A stretch of 64,000 bases of DNA from Actinomycetospora callitridis (lineage in GTDB: Bacteria; Actinomycetota; Actinomycetes; Mycobacteriales; Pseudonocardiaceae). Each line of letters starts with the position of its first letter. The first letter of the stretch is position 1. The stretch is from NCBI RefSeq assembly GCF_028737265.1, contig NZ_JAQZAK010000002.1, positions 310,001-374,000 of the forward strand, given 5' to 3'. Under the pieces are notes generated by a model that saw only the letters and a list, made by a program, of their open reading frames with translations, searched no databases and was not told the DNA's origin. Position numbers and translations under genes: made by a program. Shown here in pieces: positions 53,281-62,237 of this stretch.

Positions 53281-54353
53281 CCGCGCCTACGCTCCCCCAT
53301 GTGTGCCGTGAGCCCGCCAGTGCCGAGGACGTGCGCCTCGCGGCGCCGCGTCCCGCGCCGGGCCTCGCCGTCGACCCGATCGCACTCGCCCCGGTGGATG
53401 ACGTCACCGTCACGGTGCTGACCGACAACGTCTTCGACGCGCTGCTCGCCGACGACGCCGTGGGCACCCGCGCACGGCTCGGCACCGGCAGTCGCGTACC
53501 CGGCGAGCAGTACGTCGACGGAGAAGCCGCGCCGGGTCTCGTCGCCGAGCACGGCTTCGCCGCCGTCGTCACCGTGCGCCGCGGCGACCACGAGCACACC
53601 CTGCTCTTCGACACCGGTGTCTCCCCGGAGGGCATGGCGTCGAACGGACGCCGCCTCGACGTCGACCCCTCGGCGTTCGCGGCGGTCGTCCTGAGCCACG
53701 GTCACGGCGACCACACCGGCGGCTTCCCGGGCCTCGTGCGCTGGCTCGGGCGCCACGACCTCCCGCTCGTGCTGCACCCCGACGCCTTCACCCCGCGCCG
53801 CCTCGCCCCGCCCGCCGCGCCGCCGTTCGTCATGCCGACCCTGTCGCGGCACGCCCTCGAGGGCGAAGGCTTCTCCCTCGTGGAGCGCCGGGTGCCGTCG
53901 GTCCTGCTCGACGGGTGCGTGCTGGTCACGGGCGAGGTCGACCGCGTCACCGACTTCGAGACGGGCATGCCGCACCACGAAGCCTGGGCCGACGGCGACT
54001 GGCGGCCGGATCCGTGGATCGTCGACGACCAGGCCCTCGTCGTGAACGTCCGCGACCGCGGCCTGGTCGTCATCACCGGCTGCGGGCACGCGGGCGCCGT
54101 CAACATCGCCCGCCACGCCCTGCGCCTCACCGGGGTCGAGCATCTGCACGCCCTCCTCGGCGGGCTGCACCTCAGCGGCCCGGGCTTCGAGCGCGTCGTC
54201 GAGCCCACCGTCGCCGCCCTCGCCGAGCTCGGCCCCGACGCCGTCGTCCCGGCCCATTGCACGGGCTGGCGCGCGCAGATGCGCCTCGCCACCGAGCTCC
54301 CGAACGCCTTCGTGCCCGGCTCCGTCGGCAGTCGGTACCGCTTCGCCGCGTGA
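53277..54353 (+). CDS. Metallo-beta-lactamase fold hydrolase, MJ0301/DHPPP-synthase-like
   Basis: 358 residues. The zinc motif SHGHGDHTGG is complete, and the order LTDNVFDALL, LLFDTGVSPEG, then ITGCGHAGAVNIARHA and LGGLHLSGP is characteristic of the group that includes dihydropterin phosphate synthase-like MBL proteins. Natural substrate unknown. Start GTG 53277 overlaps the transporter stop; GTG 53301 is an alternative and would drop eight residues. Coupling with a FUSC exporter suggests a shared substrate such as an aromatic compound, which is inference. Confidence 0.87.
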   Translation: MTAPTLPHVCREPASAEDVRLAAPRPAPGLAVDPIALAPVDDVTVTVLTDNVFDALLADDAVGTRARLGTGSRVPGEQYVDGEAAPGLVAEHGFAAVVTVRRGDHEHTLLFDTGVSPEGMASNGRRLDVDPSAFAAVVLSHGHGDHTGGFPGLVRWLGRHDLPLVLHPDAFTPRRLAPPAAPPFVMPTLSRHALEGEGFSLVERRVPSVLLDGCVLVTGEVDRVTDFETGMPHHEAWADGDWRPDPWIVDDQALVVNVRDRGLVVITGCGHAGAVNIARHALRLTGVEHLHALLGGLHLSGPGFERVVEPTVAALAELGPDAVVPAHCTGWRAQMRLATELPNAFVPGSVGSRYRFAA

Positions 54354-54421
54354 GGTGTGGCCTGCGTCACAGCGGGCACTCCATCGGTGTCCGAGAGAAC
54401 CGACCGAGGAGGCCCCAGCCC

Positions 54422-54637
54422 ATGTCCGACAGCGTCTACCGCGTCACCCAGCTCATCGGGACCAGCACCGAGTCGTGGGAGAAGGCCGCGCAGACCGCGA
54501 TCCAGACCGCGGCGAGTTCCGTGCGCGACCTTCGGATCGCGGAGCTCGACAAGTCCGACCTCGTGATCGAGAACGGGCAGATCACGCACTACCGCGTGCG
54601 GCTGTCCGTGTCCTTCAAGTACGAGAGCGAGACCTGA
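54422..54637 (+). CDS. Dodecin (flavin-binding storage protein)
   Basis: 71 residues. Dodecins form hollow dodecamers that hold flavin or CoA. The sequence YRVTQLIGTSTESWEKAAQ carries the Trp that stacks on flavin, and the ending THYRVRLSVSFKYE matches the family. ATG 54422 with GAGGAGG about 9 nt upstream. Monocistronic, followed by a two-part hairpin. Confidence 0.93.
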   Translation: MSDSVYRVTQLIGTSTESWEKAAQTAIQTAASSVRDLRIAELDKSDLVIENGQITHYRVRLSVSFKYESET

Positions 54638-54655
54638 CCGGCGGGACGGCACCAT

Positions 54656-54696
54656 CCTCGTGGCGATCCTTCGGTTTTCGAAGCATTGTCACGAGG
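54656..54696. terminator. Two-stem hairpin after the dodecin gene
   Basis: Outer stem CCTCGTG (54656-54662) with CACGAGG (54690-54696) and inner stem CTTCG with CGAAG around GTTTT (54669-54683). It lies 19 bp after the dodecin stop and is relatively AT-rich inside; the convergent Ere-family gene ends 108 bp further, so it may act in both directions. Confidence 0.65.
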
Positions 54697-54803
54697 GTCG
54701 ACCGGCGGGAACGGCGAGCGGACCAGGTCGGCGGGCGGCAAACTCCCGGCGCACGTCGTCCTGGGTCTGGCTCGTCGCGCCGACCTCTGGGTCACTCTGC
54801 GCG

Positions 54804-56012
54804 TCAGGTGATGTGCGCCGCGGGCTCCTGGTGCGGCAGGCAGTACAGCGCGTCGTAGCCCGCGAGCACGTCGACCGGGATGTGGGTCGTCGCGTGGCGG
54901 ATGCTCGTCGGGCCCGGCGTGGCCCGGGCCGCGCGCAGGTCGAGCAGCACCGGCTCCGCACCCAGCCCGGCGTCGAGGACGGCCTGCTCCACGCTCCCGG
55001 GCTCCGGGTCCGGCAGCGGGTCGCTGTGCAGCGCGATCCCGTGGCGCTCGGCGTCGTCGAGCGCGAGGCCCGGCGTGGCGCCGGCGAGCGCGGTCAGCCC
55101 GACGACGACGTAGCCGTCGCCGTACGCCTCCGCGAGGGCCGTCCCCGCCGACGGGGCGCTGACCCCGGGCACGAAGGTGAACGGGACGCGCTGGACGTGT
55201 CCGTTGTGCGCGAGCACCACGACGCGCTCGCCGGTCTCCTCGCGCAGGAGGCGGACCGTCTCGGCCATGTGGACGTCCCGCGACGAGACCACCCGCGCCG
55301 GCGGGTCGGGCGCGAACAGCACCGCGAACTCGCGCAGCTGCTCGTCGAGACGCAGTGCGCCGAGCGCGAGGTGCCGGGCGACGCGGTGCTCCGGCCCGAG
55401 CGCCTCGACGCGCAGGAGCAGCCGCGCCAGGGCCGCGGTCGCGGCGTCGCGGGCCGGGGCGTCGAGCGCGGCGTACCGCGCCGGCGCCGCCCCGTTGTTC
55501 CCCGCGGCGTAGGGCCGGGTGGCCTCCAGGGCGCCGTCGACGAGGGGCACGGCGTCCGGGGCGAGGGCGGCGAGGTGCTCCCGGACGAGGCGCAGCGCGG
55601 GCTCCGGCGAGCCGCCCGACCCCGGGATGTCCAGGCCCGCGAACCGGACCCGTCCGCCCGCCTCCCGGTGCTCCCGCAGGCCCGTGACCAGCGCCTGCAT
55701 CTCCGGGGCGTCGCCCGCGCGGAACGTGAAGCCGTCCCGCGCGAGGTCCTCCACCGCGCCGGGGCCGCCCCGGAGCCAGGCGTCGACCAGGAAGCCCTCC
55801 GCGTACCCCGACTCCAGCGCGACGACCCCGAAGCCGAGCTCGCGCACGAGGTGGCGCACCAGGCGCTCGCGCAGGGCGCCGAACTCGCCGACGCCGTGGT
55901 TGTTCTCGCCGATCGCGACCACCGGCGCGTCGCCGACGAGGTCGGCGAGCGCCGCCGGGTCGTCGGCGGGCAGGAGGCGCACCGACGCGGGGAGTCCGAC
56001 CACGGGCGTCAT
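54804..56012 (-). CDS. Erythromycin-esterase family protein
   Basis: 402 residues with the active-site pattern intact: AIGENNHGVGEF gives the Glu and His, VALESG the second Glu, and VLAHNGHV the later His. Ere enzymes open macrolide lactones, but chromosomal homologs of this kind in actinobacteria (succinoglycan biosynthesis-like or Ere-like) mostly have unknown esters as substrates, so resistance is not claimed. Start ATG 56012. Single gene; no macrolide genes nearby. Confidence 0.85.
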   Translation of the reverse strand: MTPVVGLPASVRLLPADDPAALADLVGDAPVVAIGENNHGVGEFGALRERLVRHLVRELGFGVVALESGYAEGFLVDAWLRGGPGAVEDLARDGFTFRAGDAPEMQALVTGLREHREAGGRVRFAGLDIPGSGGSPEPALRLVREHLAALAPDAVPLVDGALEATRPYAAGNNGAAPARYAALDAPARDAATAALARLLLRVEALGPEHRVARHLALGALRLDEQLREFAVLFAPDPPARVVSSRDVHMAETVRLLREETGERVVVLAHNGHVQRVPFTFVPGVSAPSAGTALAEAYGDGYVVVGLTALAGATPGLALDDAERHGIALHSDPLPDPEPGSVEQAVLDAGLGAEPVLLDLRAARATPGPTSIRHATTHIPVDVLAGYDALYCLPHQEPAAHIT

Positions 56013-56187
56013 GGTCCGACAGCGCGCCCCGCTCCGGCGAACGAGGTGACCGACCGACCGCCCGGAAGTTCGATCGTCAACCGAACGGGTGGTGTGGCGC
56101 CCGCCCGTTAACGACGGAGGCCTGCGCTACGAGAACCAGGCAACACGTTCCATCGGGGGAGCGTCGGGGGATTCATCGGGGGATGTC

Positions 56188-56436
56188 GTGGGCGTTCTGG
56201 CCATCGTGGGTGTCGTCGGTGCCGCGGGTGCGGGGGCGGGTGCGTGGATGGTCACGCCGCTCGCGTCGATGGCGCGCAAGGGCACGAAGGACGAGCAGAC
56301 CGTCGCCGCCTGGCGCGCCGAGGCCGACCGCGCGGCCGCCGTGGTCCGCGCCCGTCGCCGTGCCGCGGTCGTCGCGAGCATCCCGGCACAGCGGACCGGC
56401 ACGCACGACCAGCTCCGCTCGCCGCTCGCCGGCTGA
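56188..56436 (+). CDS. Small membrane protein, 82 aa
   Basis: GTG 56188 follows TCGGGGGAT; the protein opens with a single helix (VVGVLAIVGVVGAAGAGAGAW) followed by a basic, Arg-rich soluble part (KGTKDEQTVAAWRAEADRAAAVVRARRR). The N-terminus is probably outside. No family recognised. An earlier in-frame GTG at 56089 would add 33 polar residues. Confidence 0.55.
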   Translation: MGVLAIVGVVGAAGAGAGAWMVTPLASMARKGTKDEQTVAAWRAEADRAAAVVRARRRAAVVASIPAQRTGTHDQLRSPLAG

Positions 56437-56531
56437 TCCGCCCGTCGGGCCAGGTGGGGGCGGCTGTTAGCCTCCTGCGCCCGAACGGCCGCCGTGACGT
56501 CCACGGCGGCCGGCGACCCGGGGGGTTCGCG

Positions 56532-57797
56532 ATGGGAGCAGGCACGAAGACCGTGTGGCAGGGGTTGGTGGCCGCCGCGCTCGCGGCGGTCGCCCTCACG
56601 GGGTGCAGCTCGCCCCCGGCGCCCACCGCCCCGTCCGCACCGAGCGAGACACCGGTCGCCACGGCACGCGGCGCCTCCGTGGCCGCCGATCCGGCCGGTC
56701 CCGTCCTCACCTTCGCGGACGCGCGCCTGGCCGCGACGGCCGACGGGCTCGCACCGCCCGCCTACCCGGTGCGCACCAACCCGGACGGCACCTGGCTGAC
56801 CAAGGACGCCGAGGACTGGACCGCCGGGTTCCTGCCGGCGGCGCTGTGGCGGGTCTTCGAGCGCACGCAGGACCCGGTGTGGCGCGACCGCGCCGAGCGC
56901 TGGCAGGCGCCGCTGACGTCGGAGACGACGCACGACGACACCGACCTCGGCTTCAAGATGTTCATGACCTTCGCGGTCGACCACCAGCTCACCGGCGACG
57001 AGTCCGCCAAGCAGACGGCCCTGGCCGCGGCGGACACCCTCGCCGCGCGCTTCAACCCGACCGTCGGGCTGATCCGCGTCTGGGACGATCGCGACGACGC
57101 GGAGAAGTACCAGGTCAACATCGACGCGATGATGAACCTGGAGCTCCTGTACTGGGCCGGGCAGAACGGGCGTCCGCAGTACACCGACATCGCGAACCGC
57201 CACGCGCAGCGCACCATCACCGACCTCGTGCGCCCCGACGGCAGCACGTCGATGTTCGGCGGCTACGACCAGCGCACCGGCGCGCTCCAGCGCACCTACA
57301 CGATGCAGGGCTTCAAGGACGACTCCACGTGGGCCCGCGGGCAGGCGTGGGCGATCTACGGCTTCGCGACGGCGTACCGCTACACCCAGGACCCGCGCTA
57401 CCTCGAGACCGCGCACCGCACCGCCGACTGGTTCACCGGGCACCTGCCCCCCGATCGCGTGCCCTACTGGGACTTCGACGTCCTCCAGGCGCCGCCGCAA
57501 CCGCGGGACACCTCGGCGGCCGCCATCGCCTCGAGCGCACTGCTCGAGCTCAGCCAGGTCGACCCCGTGCGCGCCGCCGGTGACGTCGACGCGGCGCGCG
57601 GGATGCTCCGCTCGCTGTCGTCGCCGGAGTACCTGTCACGGAACACCCCGTTCCGCTCGATCCTGATCCACGGCACCCAGAACCTGCCCGAGGGCCAGCA
57701 GGACTCGGGGATCATGTTCGGCGACTACTACTTCGTCGAGGCGCTGAACCGCTGGGAACGCCAGGTCGGGCCGTCCACACAGCTGACGCAGGGCTAG
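56532..57797 (+). CDS. Glycoside hydrolase family 88 (unsaturated glucuronyl hydrolase-like) lipoprotein
   Basis: 421 residues. Lipobox LTGCSS at about residue 25. Catalytic (alpha/alpha)6 barrel with HDDTDLGFKMFMTF, NIDAMMNLELLYWA, WARGQAWAIYGFATAYRYT and PYWDFD, the GH88/GH105 set including the two Asp used for vinyl-ether hydration. It would release sugars from unsaturated uronides made by polysaccharide lyases. ATG 56532 with GGGGGG upstream. No lyase or transporter genes are adjacent. It overlaps the SDR gene at the 3' end by 4 bp. Confidence 0.9.
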   Translation: MGAGTKTVWQGLVAAALAAVALTGCSSPPAPTAPSAPSETPVATARGASVAADPAGPVLTFADARLAATADGLAPPAYPVRTNPDGTWLTKDAEDWTAGFLPAALWRVFERTQDPVWRDRAERWQAPLTSETTHDDTDLGFKMFMTFAVDHQLTGDESAKQTALAAADTLAARFNPTVGLIRVWDDRDDAEKYQVNIDAMMNLELLYWAGQNGRPQYTDIANRHAQRTITDLVRPDGSTSMFGGYDQRTGALQRTYTMQGFKDDSTWARGQAWAIYGFATAYRYTQDPRYLETAHRTADWFTGHLPPDRVPYWDFDVLQAPPQPRDTSAAAIASSALLELSQVDPVRAAGDVDAARGMLRSLSSPEYLSRNTPFRSILIHGTQNLPEGQQDSGIMFGDYYFVEALNRWERQVGPSTQLTQG

Positions 57798-58579
57798 AAG
57801 TTGCCTTTCACCGACCATCCGCCGTCCACCGGGTAGGTCAGGCCGGTGAGGAAGGCGCCCTCACGGAAGAAGTACGCCACCATCGACGCGATCTCCTCAG
57901 GGCGCCCGAGCCGGCGGATGAGGTGCGCGTCGGCGTTGGCCTGCTTCATCTCGGGCGTGATGTCGGCGAGGATCGGGGTGTCGATCGTGCCGGGCGCAAT
58001 CGCGTTGATCAGCACGTTCCGGCTCGCGTACTCGAACGCCGCCTGCCGGGTCAGCGCCGCGACCCCACCCTTCGCCGCCGAATAGGACGCCAGGTTCGGC
58101 AGGCCCCGCAGCGCGGCGAGCGACGAGATGTTGACGATCCGCCCGCCGCCGCGCTCGATCATGCCCGGGATCACCGCGCGCATCCCGAGCCACGGTCCCT
58201 TGAGGTCGGTCGCGATCACCTCGTCCCAGGCCTCCTCGGTGAGCCCGGTGACGGTGTCCTCGCTCTGCAGGTTGACGACGCCCGCCACGTTGGCGAGCAG
58301 GTCGACACGGCCGAACGCGCCCTCGACGTCGGCGACGGCGTCGCGCCACGCGTCCCCGCGACGCACGTCCACCCGGACGGCGCGGGCGGTACCCCCGTCG
58401 GCGTCGATCTGCTTGACGGTGTCGGCGGTGTCCTGGATGTCGGCGCACGCGACGTGGGCGCCCTCGGCGCCCAGGCGCAGGGCGGTGGCGCGGCCGATGC
58501 CCTGCGCGGCGCCGGTCACGAGGGCGACGGAGCCGGCGAGGGACGCGGTACGCGGGTCGGGAACGGAGCTCGAGGTCAC
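57794..58579 (-). CDS. Short-chain dehydrogenase/reductase
   Basis: 261 residues. NAD(P)-binding TGAAQGIGRA, catalytic Ser in NISSLAALRG, YSAAKGG (Tyr-x-x-x-Lys), and C-terminal VDGGWSVKGNF complete the classical SDR set. Start GTG 58579 with GGAGGTATCC upstream. An Asp-containing strand (ACADIQD) suggests NAD preference. It is the last gene of the leftward cluster controlled by the GAF-PucR protein next to it. Substrate probably an alicyclic or terpenoid alcohol, by context only. Confidence 0.9.
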   Translation of the reverse strand: MTSSSVPDPRTASLAGSVALVTGAAQGIGRATALRLGAEGAHVACADIQDTADTVKQIDADGGTARAVRVDVRRGDAWRDAVADVEGAFGRVDLLANVAGVVNLQSEDTVTGLTEEAWDEVIATDLKGPWLGMRAVIPGMIERGGGRIVNISSLAALRGLPNLASYSAAKGGVAALTRQAAFEYASRNVLINAIAPGTIDTPILADITPEMKQANADAHLIRRLGRPEEIASMVAYFFREGAFLTGLTYPVDGGWSVKGNF

Positions 58580-58675
58580 GGATACCTCCAGATGTGGGGC
58601 GACCACTCCAGTCGATCCGCGCCCCCGCCCCGTCGACAGGGCCGCGCCGCCCCACGGTTGTCGACCGCCACAACC

Positions 58676-60526
58676 TCAGGCGGCGTCGCGGAACCACCCG
58701 GCGAGCTCGAGGATCTGGAAGGCCACGCGAGCGATGAGCAGCGTGTCCAGGGCCGCCGGGTCCTTGCCGGTGATCTCCCTGATACGTCCGAGGCGGTAGC
58801 GCACGGTGTTCTCGTGGACGCCGAGGTCCGACGCCGCGCGCTGAACGCGCGCCTCGGCGGCCAGGAACGCCCGCCACGTCAGGAACAACGCCCCGTCGGC
58901 GCCGTCGTGGTCGCGCACCGGGCGCACCAGCTCGTCGGCGAAGCGCACGGCCTCCTTGACCCGCCCGCTGGACACCACCACGCGGAACAGGCCCAGCTCG
59001 TCGACCGTCACGACGCGGCGCGACCAGCCGAACGACCGCGCCAGATCCTCGATCTCGCGCAGCTCGCGGTGGGCGCGCGGGAACTCCTCGGGCTCGCGGC
59101 ACACCGCCGAGACCACCCCGCCGAGGATGCGCACCCGCGGCACCAGGGCGTCGGCGACCGCCGCGATGTGCGCGCGGACCTCATCCGGGGTCGATACCCC
59201 GGTCCCGCTCCCGATGGGCACGAGCAGCACGACCGCTCCGGGCAGCGTGGTCGCCGGGGGCTCGTCGGTGCCCAGGCGCCGGGCGAGGTCGTCGACGACC
59301 AGGCGGCGGGCGACCGACGCGTGCGGGTGGCCCTCCCCGCTCTCCACCGTGAGGCGTACGAGGACGTGCGGCTCGGTGAGGTCGACCCCGAACGGCAGGC
59401 CCCGACGCGCGAGCTGAGTGACGTCGCGGTGGTTGTTGAGCAGGTCGGAGAGGAAGTCGTCGCGGGCCTGACCCTCGGCCTCGATCTGCCGCCGCTCGGA
59501 GAGCACCTGCAGCGCGAGGACGGTGGCCCCGCGTTCGGCGAGCTTGGTATCGAGGTCACCGAGCGCGCGCCCGGCCTCGACCACGGCGAGGTAACCGCTG
59601 GGGCGGCCCTCCACGATCAGCCGGCAGATGACGTGACGGCGGCCCAGCCCGGTCAGCGACGAGGGCTCGAGCACCGTGCTGGGCCGCGCCGCGGAGAGCT
59701 CGGCGAGCGCCGTGCGCAGCGCCGGGCGGTCGCGGGCGCGCTCGCCGACGACCGGCGGGCTCGCGCGCAACGCGCTCGGCGCGGTCCAGGTCAGCACGGC
59801 GAAGTCCTCGTCGAGCAACGCGACCGGGGCGCGTGCGAGGTCGCTCAGCAGCTCGACGACGGCGCGGATGTCGGCCCCCTCGAGGACCGCGCCGGTGAGC
59901 TTGGCGTGCACGTCGGCGAGGAACTCGAGCATGCGCTTCTGCCGGTCGAGCTCCTCGGCCTGCGCCGCGAGCCGGGACGCCTGCAGTGCCTGGCGGATGA
60001 CGAGCGCCGCGAGGCCCCCGAAGAGTTCGCCGAGGGAGATCTCGTCGTCGGTGTAGGTGTGGTCGCGGGCGACGTTGTCGACGAAGATCAGCCCGATGAC
60101 GTCGCCGTCGAACACCAGCGGCACGCCGAGCATCGCCCGCACGCCCCAGTGCTCCATCGTGCGCCGGTGCGGCCGGGGGTCGTTGGCGACGTCGGTGATC
60201 AGGACCGGGGCGGCGCTGCGGATGACCTCGCGACTGAAAGCGTCGCCCGGGATGCCGGCTTCCTGGGCCTGCACCGCCGCGCTGATGTTGCCGTCGTCGC
60301 CGCACCAGCCGGCGGCGCCGCGGAAGCGGCCGTCGGCCTGGCGCAGGTAGACCGAGCAGCGTCGGACACCGAGCAGGAGGCACAGCTTCTGCCCGACCAG
60401 GGCGAGCAGGTCCTCGAGCCGGGTGGCCGTGATGGCCTCGGTGGTGATGTCGGCGAAGGCGGCGATGACCTCGCGTTCGCGCGGGCCGGACTCCTCGTCC
60501 GGGCGCGCGACGGCGAGACCACCCAT
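58676..60526 (-). CDS. GAF-domain PucR/CdaR-type transcriptional activator
   Basis: 616 residues. An N-terminal GAF sensor (about 25-190, with LLGVRRCSVYLRQADG and MLGVPLVFDGDVIGLIFVDN), a central PucR-like region and a C-terminal helix-turn-helix (ASDLGVHENTVRYRLGRIREITG) typical of catabolic regulators. It lies between the SDR gene and the LLM monooxygenase gene on the same strand, so it is likely to activate this cluster in response to a small aromatic or terpenoid ligand. Start ATG 60526 follows GAGGCGGTACCGGG; a longer frame from 60607 lacks a binding site. Confidence 0.9.
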   Translation of the reverse strand: MGGLAVARPDEESGPREREVIAAFADITTEAITATRLEDLLALVGQKLCLLLGVRRCSVYLRQADGRFRGAAGWCGDDGNISAAVQAQEAGIPGDAFSREVIRSAAPVLITDVANDPRPHRRTMEHWGVRAMLGVPLVFDGDVIGLIFVDNVARDHTYTDDEISLGELFGGLAALVIRQALQASRLAAQAEELDRQKRMLEFLADVHAKLTGAVLEGADIRAVVELLSDLARAPVALLDEDFAVLTWTAPSALRASPPVVGERARDRPALRTALAELSAARPSTVLEPSSLTGLGRRHVICRLIVEGRPSGYLAVVEAGRALGDLDTKLAERGATVLALQVLSERRQIEAEGQARDDFLSDLLNNHRDVTQLARRGLPFGVDLTEPHVLVRLTVESGEGHPHASVARRLVVDDLARRLGTDEPPATTLPGAVVLLVPIGSGTGVSTPDEVRAHIAAVADALVPRVRILGGVVSAVCREPEEFPRAHRELREIEDLARSFGWSRRVVTVDELGLFRVVVSSGRVKEAVRFADELVRPVRDHDGADGALFLTWRAFLAAEARVQRAASDLGVHENTVRYRLGRIREITGKDPAALDTLLIARVAFQILELAGWFRDAA

Positions 60527-60619
60527 CCCGGTACCGCCTCCCCGTCGACGCGTCCGCAGGCCGAGTGTGCCCTGCGGGACGCGTCGAACGGGAGGGGTCA
60601 CGCCCACGTCAGATGGCGG

Positions 60620-61705
60620 TCAGACCGCCGCCGGGGTTTTCGTGCGCATCTTGTGCAGTTCGGGCACCACCTTCTCGCCGAACAGCTTCATGCTCGCGTG
60701 CACCTTGTCGTAGGGCAGACCCGCGTAGGAGAAGGCGAGGTTGGCCATGAAGTCGCCGACGGCGTCGCGGCGCTCCTCGTACCGGCCGATGATCTGCTCG
60801 GGCGTGCCGTAGACGTTGGCGTCGACGTACGCGGTCGCCGCGGTCTCCATGCCGGCCTCGCGGATCATGTCCGCGCCGACCTGGTACGCCTCGTAACCCG
60901 GGGTCTCCCGCCAGTGCGAGCCGGCGAAGTCGTAGTGCTTGATCACCGACAGGAAGTAACGCGAGATGTACTCGTGGGCGACCGCCTTCGCCTCGTCGGG
61001 GTCCTCGTGGCAGTACGTGAAGTCCTGCAGCAGCGGCGGGCCGGGCTCCGTGCCGTGGTGCTCGCGGTGCAGGCCCCGCCAGCGGTCGATCGCCTGCGCG
61101 TGGGTACCGATGTCGTACTGCATGAACGTCATCATCTGCACGGGCAGCGTCGCGATCGCCGGGATCGAGTCGGGCGACATCGCCACGCCGAACAGGCGCC
61201 CGTCCAGCGAGCGGCTCGGTCCGGGCCTGACGGCAGTCCGCGGCTGGTGGTAGTGGGTCCCGTCGTGCTCGACGATGCCGTCCTCCAGCCCCTTGATGAT
61301 CATCGGGGCGGCCTCGTCGAAGCGTCCGCGGGCCTCGCCCATGTCGACCCGGAAGGCCTCGTACTCCATCTTGGCCAGTCCGCGGCCCATCCCGAACAGC
61401 ACGCGGCCGTTCGACAGGTGATCGAGCATGATCACCTTCTCGATCACCCGCAGCGGGTCGTTCCACGGCAGGATCACCGCGCCGGTGCCGAGCTTGATCC
61501 GCTCGGTGCGCCCGGCCAGGTACGACATGATCTGCAGGTTGTCCGGGCACATCGAGTAGTCGTCGAAGTGGTGCTCGGCCGACCACACCGAGTCGAACCC
61601 GTACTGCTCGGCGAGCACCCCGAGCTCGGCGTCGCCGCGGAACACCTCTTCGTCGGTCTTGTCGGAGAACCAGTTCTGGAAGACGAGCAGGACGCCGACG
61701 TCCAT
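60620..61705 (-). CDS. LLM-class flavin-dependent monooxygenase/oxidoreductase
   Basis: 361 residues. Bacterial luciferase-like fold: VWSAEHHFDDYSMCPDN with the conserved His, IKLGTGAVILPWNDPLRVIEKV, and MGRGLAKMEYEAF. Uses FMNH2 or F420 to oxidise a ketone, aldehyde or amine. AGGAGGTACTTCC precedes ATG 61705, a very strong binding site. Its position between an NTF2-fold protein and the regulator supports a role in catabolism. Confidence 0.9.
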   Translation of the reverse strand: MDVGVLLVFQNWFSDKTDEEVFRGDAELGVLAEQYGFDSVWSAEHHFDDYSMCPDNLQIMSYLAGRTERIKLGTGAVILPWNDPLRVIEKVIMLDHLSNGRVLFGMGRGLAKMEYEAFRVDMGEARGRFDEAAPMIIKGLEDGIVEHDGTHYHQPRTAVRPGPSRSLDGRLFGVAMSPDSIPAIATLPVQMMTFMQYDIGTHAQAIDRWRGLHREHHGTEPGPPLLQDFTYCHEDPDEAKAVAHEYISRYFLSVIKHYDFAGSHWRETPGYEAYQVGADMIREAGMETAATAYVDANVYGTPEQIIGRYEERRDAVGDFMANLAFSYAGLPYDKVHASMKLFGEKVVPELHKMRTKTPAAV

Positions 61706-61737
61706 GGAAGTACCTCCTGATGGGGAAGAAGGGCTGG

Positions 61738-62160
61738 TCAGCCCAGGAAGACTGCGCGGGTGTGCTCGGTGTCGAGGTACTCCTTGACGCGGCGGATCCG
61801 CCCGTCGGAGAGCTCGAAGACGAAGTGGTAGAGGTTGTTGTAGACGCGGCCGTTGGTCATCTCGGCGTACGACTCGGTCTCCGCCGCGACCCGGTCGCCC
61901 TCGGCGATCAGGGCCTTCGGCGTCAGGGCGATCGCGCCCGCGGTCGTCAGGGTCGAGAGGCCGCCGAGCATCTCGCCGAAGGCCGCCTTGTCCTTCTCCC
62001 CCGAGATCCCCTCGATCGCGCCCGCCACCCACCAGGTGGCGTCGTCAGTGAGGAAGCCGAGGATCGCGTCGACGTCGCCGCGGGAGAACACCTCCATGAA
62101 CTCGGTGACGACGGCCTTGTTGGCCTCTTCCTCGGTGCGGGCGGCAGCCTCGGTGCTCAT
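61738..62160 (-). CDS. NTF2-like (SnoaL) family protein
   Basis: 140 residues, cone-shaped barrel of the SnoaL/limonene-epoxide hydrolase group: VVTEFMEVFSRGDVDAILGFL, WWVAGA, VYNNLYHFVFELSDGRIRRVKEYLDT. Asp and Tyr positions are compatible with an isomerase or hydrolase, but the epoxide hydrolase triad is not certain. Start ATG 62160. Lies 32 bp upstream of the monooxygenase gene, so same transcript. Confidence 0.85.
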   Translation of the reverse strand: MSTEAAARTEEEANKAVVTEFMEVFSRGDVDAILGFLTDDATWWVAGAIEGISGEKDKAAFGEMLGGLSTLTTAGAIALTPKALIAEGDRVAAETESYAEMTNGRVYNNLYHFVFELSDGRIRRVKEYLDTEHTRAVFLG

Positions 62161-62237
62161 GGGGCGGACGTTAGGAACGACGGTCGGGCGACGGAACGTC
62201 ACGGCCTCGTCATCGTTGGAGGTCCGCACAAGTCCGC

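Noticed and set aside
54804-56012. Macrolide resistance gene
   Set aside because: The Ere fold and active site are present, but chromosomal homologs act on unknown esters and no resistance context is nearby, so only the family is claimed.
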